A DNA stretch of 64,000 nucleotides from Lineolata rhizophorae (taxonomy: Eukaryota; Ascomycota; Dothideomycetes; Lineolatales; Lineolataceae), in the NCBI GenBank assembly GCA_010093515.1, contig MU001683.1, positions 655,949-719,948 on the forward strand, read 5' to 3'. The number at the start of each line of letters is the position of its first letter. The stretch's first letter is position 1. Both the position numbers and the translations under genes were made by a program. Under the pieces are notes generated by a model. It saw only the letters and a program-made list of their open reading frames with translations. It did not search any database and was not told the DNA's origin. Shown here one piece after another: positions 31,087-40,540 of the stretch.

Positions 31087-32294
31087 CACGTAACGTGGGA
31101 ACCTGGGGCAGGTGTGGGAGGGTCGGGGAGGAGGGTATGAGGGCAGAGGGGAGACGGTGTCATCTTTGGGCGGGGACGGATGAGGGATGTGTCGCCTGGC
31201 TGTCGATGGGTTCGCGCACTGGCTAGGGCGGCTGGTGTTGCAAAAGATACCTGGTAGGATGGCTTTGGCATAGGAACTGGCTGTGACCCGGGGGAAGCAA
31301 CCGGGTTTCTCCATGGATGCTTGCAGCCCTGTAGGTTTCTCGGACTAGGAGAACGAAAACGAAATATGTAACTTTAGGACCCGCTCCCTGTAGATATACT
31401 TAGATTTCTCCCGTTATAGCCAACGAAGCTTCCTCAGAACGTGGATTGGATACTACGTATCGGATCTGTGAGCCGGATGGATATTTTGGTGCGAATATAA
31501 CCTGCCTAGACCCATCTTACAATGCGGTGTAAGGTGTCAGGGCTAAAAATAAAGTCTAATTCTCATACCATTTTGAGAATCGCACGTCGTCCATGAAACT
31601 AAACAACTAGGTTTCACATCCCATTTATAGTCGCTTTTCAATTCCCCAAACACGCCCCATGGCCCAGCGGTGCACGCCCACCGCTGGGGCCATCACCAGC
31701 CACTTAAAACACCGCAGTAGAAGACCAATATACGGCACGCCTCAAACAGCAGTTGCTTGTGTACTCAAACCCATTGCCGCTATGCATTCGGAAAGGTAGA
31801 ACAGGGTAGCACCTGTGCCAAGCCGAGAAAGTAGTAGGCACCTAGTCCAGGTAGGAAAAGGCCGTCCCGGAGCCACGGCAACCCTAGCGTGACCCTGAGA
31901 AAATCGCAGTTAAGGAGATGAAAAGAAGAGAAGAGAAGAGAGGAAAGAAGTCATGAATCTACGTCAAGGGCACCGTGTCAATCCCATCCATCCATCCATC
32001 CATCCATCCATCCATTCATCAGAACCCATTTCTACCCGACCAGCGCCCTCCGAACCCCTCGCACCTATGCCCAACCAACCCAACCCACTCACTTCAGCCG
32101 CAGCGGCCGAAACGCGTCGATCAACCCCCCGGCAACACTGTCCTCCTCCAGAACGCCTTCCACCCCCGCATCCCCCATAGCCACATCCCCCTCCGCAGCG
32201 CGCACTCCCATCCCTGACACCAACAAACCCACATTAGCAGACTCATGTCCATACATGCCACACAAAACTCAAAAAACCAAACACATGCAGCCCC
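31087..32294. other. convergent intergenic region
   Basis: The 3' regions of TIM13 and NC2-alpha. It contains a CATC tetranucleotide repeat (about 31985-32014) and a long pyrimidine-rich tract from 32090. Short plus frames there are proline/histidine-rich by-products of the repeats. Confidence 0.55.
31985..32014. repeat. (CATC)n microsatellite
   Basis: About seven tandem CATC units with one interruption near the end. Confidence 0.9.
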
Positions 32295-33800
32295 CTACTC
32301 CTCCTCCTTCTTCTTCCTCCCCACCTTCCTCCCCTTCTTCTTACCCTCACCAGCACCCACCCCAACAACACCGCCTTCCTCGCCCATGCCCCCCATCATT
32401 TCGTCCCCGTCGCCCGTGGCCGCCGCATGCGCCGCCGCGCCTCCGCCGCCGCCGCCGCGCGGCCCGTCCTGCACCTTGCCCACGATGTCGAGCAGGAAGT
32501 CGAAGCGCGCCTCGTTGAGCACGGCCTGCTTGAGGTGGGCGGCGGCGACGCGCTTGGAGTGGCGGGCGCGAGCCTCGGCCGCCGCCTTTGTGACGAGGGA
32601 GATCATGAAGAGCTCGAGGGCCTTCGCTACGGGGGGACGTTAGTTTGGATTTGGCGGAATCGGGCCACCGGCCCGGGAGGGGGAAGAGGGGGGGGGGGGG
32701 GGGGGGGGAAACATACACACGACGACGGGCGTCACCTGCGCCACCTTGCCCACGTCCTCGTCGGCCTGCATGATCCGCTTTATCCGCGCGACCGGGAACT
32801 TCGTCTTGACCTCGATGCCCATGTCCGCTCCGCCGCCTGGCCCCGCCCCACCACCACCACCTGCCATCCCTCCTCCCATCGGACTCTTCTCCTCCTCACG
32901 CTCCTCCTCGTGCCCGTGCCCGTGCCCGCGCCCACGCCCCTCGTCCTCGTCCTCGTCCACCCCGTCGTCCTCGCCCTCCCGCCTCGCGCCCGCGCGCCCC
33001 GCCGCCGCAGCCCCCGCCGCGTTCACCCACTCGGGCTCCTCCTCCGGCGGCTCCGCGTAGCTGAAGCGCTTCTGCTGCTGCTGCTCGCGGCCGCGGCGCG
33101 ACCGCAGTGTCGGAGGCATCGCGTCGTGGTGCGCCGGCGCGCCCGTGCCGACGGAGAAGGAGTGCGCGCGGGGCTGCTGCGGTTGCTGGGGTTGGTGCTG
33201 GTGCTGGTGCTGGTGGTTGGGCGCGAAGTAGGAGGCCTGCTGCTGGTGGTGAGGCGAAAAGGCGAAGTAGGACCCTCCGCTGCCGCTGCCGCTGCCGCTG
33301 CTGTTGGCGTTGTTGTTAGCGCCGCTCGCCTGGTGGGGTGGGTGAGGTTGTTGCTGCTGGTGCGGGTGCGCGTGTGCGGCGCCGGGGTGGTGGTGGTGGG
33401 CGAGTGGCGTGTACGGCGACGCGCCGGAGATGGAGCCGCGGTAGCCTTGGTGCTGGGGGTGGATTGCGTGCGTGGGCGTGGTGGCGGATGAAGGGGTGAA
33501 TGGAGAGAATGCTGGGGCGCCGTGCTGCTGCTGCTGCTGCGCAGGCCCGCCGCCGAAGCTGTTTGTGAATTGGATGCCGCCGTGGGGGCCGGCGCCGGCG
33601 GCGTTGTTGGGATGCTGATGAGAAGGGTGGTAAGGTTGATGCAGCGGTGTGGCGGTGGAACTAGTAGCTAGTGGGACGTTGTTGGTGGATAAGGTGGGAG
33701 GGAAAGTAGCGGAGGTGGAGGTGGTGTTGGTGGGCAAAGAGGCGTGGTACGCGGAGAGGTCGGGCGATTGCGGCGCGTAGCTGGCGTCTGGGTCTTCCAT
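32295..33800 (-). CDS. negative cofactor 2 alpha subunit (Bur6/DRAP1-like histone-fold protein)
   Basis: NC2-alpha pairs with NC2-beta through histone folds and holds TBP on DNA, repressing or tuning RNA polymerase II initiation. Exons 33800-32717 and 32626-32295 (471 aa); the intron at 32627-32716 (GTATGT...CGTAG) falls inside the histone fold and joins TPVVV to SKALELF. The fold lies at about residues 327-420 ([44 protein letters not shown]), closer to DRAP1/Bur6 than to NF-YC. Unlike yeast Bur6 it has an N-terminal extension of some 320 residues rich in Gln, His, Ser and Pro. The C-terminus is a Lys/Glu tail ([15 protein letters not shown]). The intron contains a run of 21 C on the coding strand. 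Confidence 0.85.
32688..32708. repeat. G21 homopolymer inside an NC2-alpha intron
   Basis: An uninterrupted run of 21 G on the plus strand (C on the coding strand), starting 8 nt after the donor. Its length may vary through replication or sequencing slippage. Confidence 0.85.
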
Positions 33801-33830
33801 TCGGTGTTTGTCTGCTGTTTGTGGGTGCCC

Positions 33831-33847
33831 GGGGGGGGGGGGGGGGG
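33831..33847. repeat. G17 homopolymer upstream of NC2-alpha
   Basis: A run of 17 G (C on the gene's strand) 30 nt upstream of the NC2-alpha start codon, therefore in its likely leader. Confidence 0.85.
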
Positions 33848-34350
33848 TAGGTTCTTTGTTTGCTGCGTTCGGTTGGCGGTGCCTAGGTACCTAGGTACGC
33901 GGGGGCTCGCTTACTTTCTGCCGGTAATACGGATTGAGTGCGCGCCCCGGGTCAGGTACTCCGTAGTCGCTGCTCGGTTTCTTTTTTCCGCATGCAAGCT
34001 CCGGTTTGGGTGGCGTGGTGTCTGCAGCGCCACACGGGAATGCAGAATGCAGCGTGCGCGGCCCCCGCAGTAGCGTCGGTTGTCTCGCTTCGTGTGCGTG
34101 CCGGATGCGAGTTAAGATGGGGCCGGAAGACGAAAGAACGAGGAACGGCCCGGAGGCGCGGGAAGAGAGACAACAAGAGTGGATTTAAGCCCGAGAGGAA
34201 GGGAAGTTTTAGCAGCAGCTGCCCTGCGCAAATGGAGAGGCAGCGGCCCGCCGCGTCCCGATTAAGCAACGGCGAAGCCGACGGGGTACGAAAACTCCCA
34301 CCCCGTGGACGGTGGCTCTTATTGCCCGCAGGGACTACTACTGGGGGTGC

Positions 34351-34378
34351 GGAGTACGGAGTACTGAGTACAGGGTAC
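34351..34378. repeat. four tandem GGAGTAC-like heptamers
   Basis: Units read GGAGTAC, GGAGTAC, TGAGTAC and AGGGTAC. Confidence 0.75.
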
Positions 34379-36382
34379 GCAATCACCAGTCGGGCATCGC
34401 TCGCAATTTCCCGCAAGCAAAAGGCCAAAGAAATCCGAGGAAAAAAAAGGCTTCGGTAGCTTTATCGATAAGGGGTCGCCGTATGTATGTATGTAAACGG
34501 TTGTGGGTGGGTGGTGATCTGCGGGCGAGTCAGGTCAATCGTTCAATCAATAGTGGTCAGTTCTATAGGGCAAATCAGCAATGCCCGTGATTGGCCGCCG
34601 AAGCAGTCCGAAATGGTGGCTGGTGCACGCTGGGCTCGCCATCACGTGCCTCCCGTTCTCTTGGCGCTTGCTCGCTTGTCTTGGCATCCGGAAGGAAATT
34701 TCGAGTTTGGGCGGGAACACACCTTTGGTCTACTACGGAACGGGAGAGGGGTGGTCCGCAGTGGTTGCAGAGCTTGCAGGTCGAAGGGGGGGGAGGGGGG
34801 TGGTGTTGTGGCACGAGCGGGCGTCAAGCAGGGCGGGTGTGTGTGCGCGCGCGCGCGACTCGGTCTCTCTCTCTCTTTTTTCTCCCTCTGGTCGCTCCCG
34901 CGGGGCGGGCGGCGACCCGCGACTTTTTATGCCCCCGCCTCGCGCGTCCGTCCCTCCCCTACCCACCCCCCGGTCCACCATGGCTGTGCGCCGACGCGGC
35001 GGCCTTGGCGCGCGCCCCTAATTGGTACCGAGCTGGGCACCCCCCGGCGCGCCTCGGCCGGCGCGGGTGGCCAAGGCGGGCCTGCACGTGAGACGGACGC
35101 GTTTCGGTCGGGCTGTCGGCGGCTCGGTGGCTTAGAAAAGGCCCCGGGCCGCAGTTTTGCACTGTGCGCCTGCGTGCATCGTGATGGTGCCTGGCGTTGG
35201 GTGATGAGGATCAGAGCTGCCGAGGCGCAAGCTCCTTTGCGCGATCCGGCGGGCACCGCACAGCTTGCCTTCCCGTTCTCTCGCTTTGCCCCCTGCTTGT
35301 CTTGGGACAGGAAGACACGGAAGGAACGCAGGTGCTTGGTGTTCGCTTGGTTCCCCCTTTCCTCTCCCGTCCTTATCGCCGCCGTGCCCGCTGAGGCAAG
35401 CCTGCTGCGTGTACCGCCGCGCGCAACCGCAACTTGAGCGCACCCATGGTTTCCGCGCTATTCTCCGTTACTGTCAGCAGCCCCCGGCACGAAACCCGCC
35501 GTCCTCTTATAGGCCGGGCTTGTGGTTTCGACCGGGGGGATTGGCGGCGGAGGCGGAGAAGCCAGCCTGCATCAATGCGTGGTTGCCGAGACGTCTGCTG
35601 CGGCATGGAGGTGCGGGGATAGGAGGGGAAGGGGAACGCGCCGTTGAGGCCTTTTTTGACTTGATCTAATCTGACAACGCTGCATCGCGTCCATTGTGGC
35701 GGAGAATGTTCGTGGGATTTCACGCAGTGGAGGCTTTGTCGCGTGGGGATCATCCCATCGCTGTCTGGTTTATTCGTTACACTTGTACTTTATGGTCTGC
35801 TATCTCCACCAAAAGGCCTCTGAAAACAGCCTTTCCTAAGTTGTTGACTCGAGGTTGAATCAATGCACCGCCCATCTGACTTGAGTACCACTCCAGTAGT
35901 TTCAGTCATCTACGTAGCACATGGTAGCATCTATATAGTCAACTCGAGTCGGCGGGAGTGAAGCCAAACCCTTAAGACTCCGGTCCCGGCTGTGACTGCA
36001 ACTGCGCCCGAGGCAAACACTCACTCCCTTGGTGCTCGACCTGCGCTTCTCTTTCTGGTAGGTTCCGGGCCGAGCCTCCCCTTCGGCTTGGGTGAGGTCC
36101 ACAACGCGCTCCCAAACCATGGAACGCGTCCCCCACATCCCCACGTGGCCCGCCTCAACCTACCGAAGATCGTAGGATCACGAGTCCAGAACCGTGGATG
36201 GCCATATCCGCTCTAAAGAATGAGCTCCCGCCAGCCTGCCAAGGCCAACATTCGTGTTCCGGCCCTCTACAACGGCACTAGAGTCGAGGTTCACCGTAAG
36301 AACTTGATGTCAAGCTCCGAGTCGCTTCGTAAACAATGACGGATGCATCGCAGGCCCACAGGCTACACCCATTCTTTCGCCT

Positions 36383-37090
36383 TCACAGCCCGCCCTGGAT
36401 AGCGAAAGACGACAGGATGAGCACGAGGGTGCTGATGAAGGCCCACACAAAGGGAATCCACGTCGACATGCGGAAATATCCCGCCGTGTAGACGCCACCG
36501 AGCCTGGCTAAAAATCAGCCCATCTCCGCGCACCACGCCCACCACCAAACAGACCCCGCCGCAAGCAACGCGAACGACAAACGGCCAGCTACCAGGAACA
36601 ATCATTAGGAAACAGAAACCCAAAAAAAAAAAAAAAAAAAAACTTACAACCCCCCAACAACACTCCCCGCAATCAGCGCCTCGATGCCCGCCACCCCCGC
36701 GTACAGCACCGGCACCAACCACACCGCCTTCCAGTTGCGGCGCCACTGCACGCCGACCGCGAAGCCCGACGCCGCCAGGTGCACCCCGCCGTAGAACAGC
36801 AGCGTCCACAGCAGCGTGAAGCGCCAGACATCGTACGGGTGGTACAGGTAGTAGGCCTGGGTGCCGAGCACGGGGAACGGCCAGTACAGCGACGGGAACG
36901 ACGGCGGCTCGTAGTCGAGCGGCGCCGGGCTCGAGAGCCGCTCTGTGAAGCTGTTGCCGGGGGCATGGATCGTGAGTTTGTCTTTTTTTTCTTTTCTTTT
37001 CTTTTCTTTTCCTTTTTTTGTTTGGTCCGGGGGAGCGGGGTGTTGAAGGGGTAAAGTTGAGCGGAGAGGGTAGGTGGCTGCGTACCTCAT
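36383..37090 (-). CDS. TMEM170-family integral membrane protein
   Basis: Three exons: 37090-37086 (only ATGAG), 36950-36648 and 36503-36383 (142 aa). Introns 36951-37085 (GTACGC...AACAG) and 36504-36647 (GTAAGT...CCAG) are needed for the frame MSFTERLSSPAPLDYEPP and VVGGL|LGGVYTAGYF. Three hydrophobic segments are seen: around WRFTLLWTLLFYGGVHLAAS, VWLVPVLYAGVAGIEALIAG and WIPFVWAFISTLVLILSSFA. This three-helix pattern with a preceding SLYWPF segment fits TMEM170, which in animals helps shape ER sheets and the nuclear envelope; the fungal role is not known to me. The second intron carries an A/T homopolymer of about 20. The 5-nt first exon is unusual but is the only way to start this frame with ATG. 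Confidence 0.75.
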
Positions 37091-37663
37091 CCTTTCGCTG
37101 AAGACTTGTGGATTTATGGATGTTGAGGTTGAATCTCCAGGCTCTTATGACATATTTCCGTCTCGCTGATTGTCCCAAGCTCAAGATTCCTTAGTGACTT
37201 TCATGGGAAGGGGGAGGTAAATGACGCGTAGAGCGTGCACGCACGTGTCGCTAGCTGCGGCTACCAAAGAAGCAGAAGTGCAGCGCGAGAGATGCGCCGA
37301 TATAATCCCGTGATCGAATCACGTGATTTCTCTATGGCGTTCCGTGGCTTGGCGATTCACGCAAGCCAGAGGTCCAGCCTCGACCCTGGAATTGTCATAT
37401 TGTGGACATTGCATGGCCATCACAATAGAGCTTAAAGATGTATCAGATTTCACAAATTTTTGCTTGGACTTTGAAGTAAGAATTGGTTCAAGGTTGCATT
37501 ATGATTGTGGATAGGACGAGGCTGGGCCTACGGCCCTTCTCGTAGGGCAGAGGGTAAGTTTGCCGTGCGTAGCCGAATAGACTGCGCCAGCAGAACTGGC
37601 AGGGTCGTATAGATCCCTTTTAGTTTGCTCTACGTCCTGTAGATTAGTCCATATCCTATCGCA
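37091..37663. other. intergenic region
   Basis: Upstream of the TMEM170 gene and downstream of LYS9. I see no gene; the frames present are short. Confidence 0.5.
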
Positions 37664-40227
37664 CTATGCGATAACCTTCTCCTTGCACTCGATCCTGAAA
37701 TCTCTGTTAATACGTGGAGTTCGAAGAGACTAGAATAAGGATAGCTTACCCGTACTTCTCCTTCAACTCCTTCATTAATGGATCGTTGATCTTGGAGTTC
37801 ATTGGCGCGAGAATACCCTTGTCGGAGATCGTGCCATCAAGGACTTGTTTGACGGCTATGACCCAGGACGTTAGTAAACCCTCTTTTCAGAAGTGAGAGA
37901 CGCTGTCTGAGACTCGGAGTGGTCAATGGTGAAACTTCCGGTGGCAATGTATCTTCGCTACTTGAGAATCATTGTAGCCCCGGGAGGAATTTCACAAAGC
38001 GGGGAGACTTACCGACACCACACGGTATGCCGACTAATTTCGCCATTGCCGAGTAGCCTCCGGATCCAGTTGGGGCACCGTACTCGCAGAGAGTAGAAGT
38101 TCTGGTCTCCCTACTACCGTCCTTGTTCTCGATCTCGAACTTGTGTTGAAGCATCTTAAAACCCGGGTGTTAGCATTACTCATCTTAGAACATATTGGGT
38201 GCCGAGACAAAGCTTACCACTAAGTCACGCTCACCCTTCTCGAACTGCATCTTTTCCTCAAGAGTGGCGCACAAAGTATCCAGCGGATTTCCTTTCGGGG
38301 TAATCTTTGAGTCGGAGAAGATACCAACTAGGCCGTGGTGTCAGCAGGGCTCTTCTAAGAAAGTTTGGGGAGCTGGGATGATGTATCTAGTTTTGGTGCA
38401 TGTTCAAGTTCCCTCGCGGATTTACACCACTGACAGTCCGTAACTCCACCTGAAAGAGACCGGAAGGTGACTATGAAGGTGCATAGGGTTGCTTACGCCA
38501 CTTGAGACCTGCCACCACTCGATTCTTCTCATCATTATCCTTGAAGGTCGTTTTGGATGAAATTGCCCATAGGAGATCGTTCTCGCTTGATGAAGTCGAA
38601 CCAAGGATCTTCTGAGTGGCCTCTTTCCAGGTGATTGACTCTTTCAGGAAGCTCTGGTCCTTGTCACTGAGAAAGCCAATATCGACCAAAACCTTGACGA
38701 ATTCTGGGAATCCTTGATATCTGAGGGTCTGAAACCCTGCGGTATTAGCATTGCATAGACTGGAAGGGGAAGATGAATGATGCCTTACACCACGGATGAT
38801 AGTCTCGGCTTCTGGGATATTATAGCGTTCCTTGTATGGGGTTGAATCACGGTTGGGATATGCGACGAAAGCGAAGCCTAGACGCACGTAAGGATGAGGT
38901 ACCAGTATACCATATACTATTGGGAGAGATGCCTCGGGCCAACTTACCTGGGTAGATGTGGTAAGGCTTGGCAGTAGCCATCAAGTCTTCGACCAGTAGT
39001 GTTAGCGTAACTCTAATTAAGAGGATTTGGAGCAAAGATATCATACAAAAGCCCAGGCTAGGCAGGTTCTGGGCCCCGGACAACCTAAAGTAGGAATTGG
39101 AAAATCCGTACGGCCCAAAACGGGAAGTGATAGGGAGCGCAGAGTTGCTTACCGTGACCAGCAACGTTGACAATCTTCCCTCCTTGGTAGAAGCTTGCAG
39201 AATTTCTGAGAGCGAGCAAAACTCCACGGGATCTTTAGTCCTGTAGCGTTAGCCTTACTCCTTCACGAATAATTTGGGTGTTAAGGCAGTCTCTTGAATT
39301 CATGTCCATGTAGAAGCGCCCAGCTGTACTCAGACAACCCCAAAGAGAACATTATACGCCTAAGAGAGCCTAGAAGAGGAAATAAAAAGGTCGGCTGGTT
39401 ACTTACGACCAAGAGAACCTTCAACCCCGCGGCATTAGCATTACTCTTTAAGAAAGATTGGGTGTCAAGACGGGCTAGAAAGGCGAATATGACGGCATGC
39501 AGATTTGCTTACTTGTAGCCCAATGGGTTTCCGGAGTCTGAGAATTAGCTTTAGTCGTCATATATATCATCTATATGCTTACCTTCTGGAGCTGGGAGAC
39601 CTCCACAGTATGACAAGAATGATATGATTTTTCCTCCCGCCTTATGCACACTTTCGATCGTAGAAATTGCGTACAGATGATCGATTCCAGGGTCGAGCTG
39701 ACAATTAGTACCTTAAATTCCAAGAGGTACAAACGATATTTCCAACTTACACCAATCTCATTCATCACAGTGATGCCCGCGTCCTTTGCCTGTTGTTCGA
39801 GCTCGAGCATGGCTGGCGAAACATAACTCGTGGTTACAACATTCTTCTTGTTTCGAATCGCGGACTTGATGACGGTAGCGTGGAAAGTGTATGGGATTAA
39901 GCTGATGACAAGATCGTGCTGTGCTACTGCAGCGTCGAGCGCATTGTCGTCGGTGGCATCGAGGGAAATTGGTCGTGCGAGCTTGACGCCTTCTGAGAGC
40001 TTCTTTGCGTTCTCGAGAGTTCTGCAGGCTAGAGGATGTTAGTGAAGACTGTAAAAGCCATATCGCGCAAGCGACTCACCAACGGTGACCTCGATGCCAG
40101 CGTCGCTCAAAAGATCCAGCGTAGGCCTCGTAACGAAGCCAGAGCCGCTGAAATGCTTTCAGTATGTGGGTCACCTTTCCAATGGTCGACTTGACACTTA
40201 CAGCATCAAAACACGCTGGGGAGCCAT
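37664..40227 (-). CDS. LYS9: saccharopine dehydrogenase (NADP+, L-glutamate-forming); saccharopine reductase
   Basis: This enzyme joins aminoadipate semialdehyde and glutamate into saccharopine, the penultimate step of fungal lysine synthesis. Fourteen exons give 450 aa: 40227-40202, 40147-40080, 40028-39751, 39697-39583, 39537-39513, 39418-39407, 39232-39153, 38986-38948, 38877-38789, 38728-38497, 38327-38218, 38154-38013, 37855-37750 and 37694-37664. The summed length is an exact multiple of three. Visible are the Rossmann start (MAPQRVLMLGSGFVTRP), NEIGLDPGIDHLYAIS, FLSYCGGLPAPEDSGNPLGY, AKPYHIYPGFAFVAYPNRDS, YNIPEAETIIRGTLRYQGFP and the end YGIECKEKVIA. Exon 6 is only 12 nt (GTTCTCTTGGTC) and codes the conserved KFSWS junction. 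Thirteen introns in 2.5 kb is far above its neighbours. Splice sites at the last two exons are chosen by family similarity. Confidence 0.93.
38155..39512 (-). repeat. related introns in LYS9 (introner-like family)
   Basis: On the coding strand the 3' ends of five introns resemble each other: 39512-39419 (GTAATGCTAATGCCGCGGGG then TTGAAG), 38788-38729 (GCAATGCTAATACCGCAGGG then TTTCAG), 38217-38155 (GTAATGCTAACACCCGGG then TTTTAAG), 39406-39233 (GTAAGGCTAACGCTACAGG then ACTAAAG) and 39152-38987 (GTTACGCTAACACTACTGG then TCGAAG). Introns 39512-39419, 39406-39233 and 38217-38155 also share ACACCCAAT or GCACCCAAT about 15-25 nt upstream of that block. The shared block exceeds what branch and acceptor consensus alone would need. 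The 5' halves differ in length and sequence. Confidence 0.6.
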
Positions 40228-40540
40228 GTTTGTTGGCGTATAGCAGATGTGGTGAGGAGGATCGTCGTCTGCAATTTCTACCATGCAACTGTGCGCATCT
40301 TCCACGTCGTGTCGGCCAAGGCAATGCAGACGTTGAGGTTGGCCGCTGCAAAATTGCAGGGAAATTCCGCCTCCGGTTTAGCCGATCTCCTCTTCGGGAG
40401 CTCCTCTTGCCTGGAGCGGCCGTGGGGGCGGGCTGCGGATGGCGGGGTAACCTCCTCCGGGCGCGGCGAAACGCCCTGCGTGCAGAAAGAACCATCAGGG
40501 ATCTCTCTAAGGCGAGCATCCCACGGCATCCCTTGTCAGC
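40228..40540. promoter_or_regulatory. shared divergent promoter, LYS9 / HET-domain gene
   Basis: 313 nt between two head-to-head start codons. I found no TGACTCA site for the Gcn4/CPC1 amino-acid regulator and no clear TATA box. Confidence 0.5.

Larger units (their letters stand above)
33801..36382. other. long gene-free region upstream of NC2-alpha
   Basis: 2.6 kb without a supported gene. It contains four 7-bp GGAGTAC-like units at 34351-34378, a GTAT repeat near 34482-34496, alternating GC and CT simple sequence at 34840-34890, and a GC-rich core to about 35450. A 316-codon plus frame (34487-35437) crosses these repeats, has no domain and overlaps other frames of similar length, so it is not called. 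Confidence 0.5.

Noticed and set aside
34487-35437. 316-codon plus frame upstream of NC2-alpha
   Set aside because: No domain, no splice structure, and overlapping frames of similar length exist on both strands across the same GC-rich DNA.
38428-38470. Extra exon within LYS9 intron 10 (after TTTCAG)
   Set aside because: Including it breaks the frame and removes the conserved KWLGIFSD junction.
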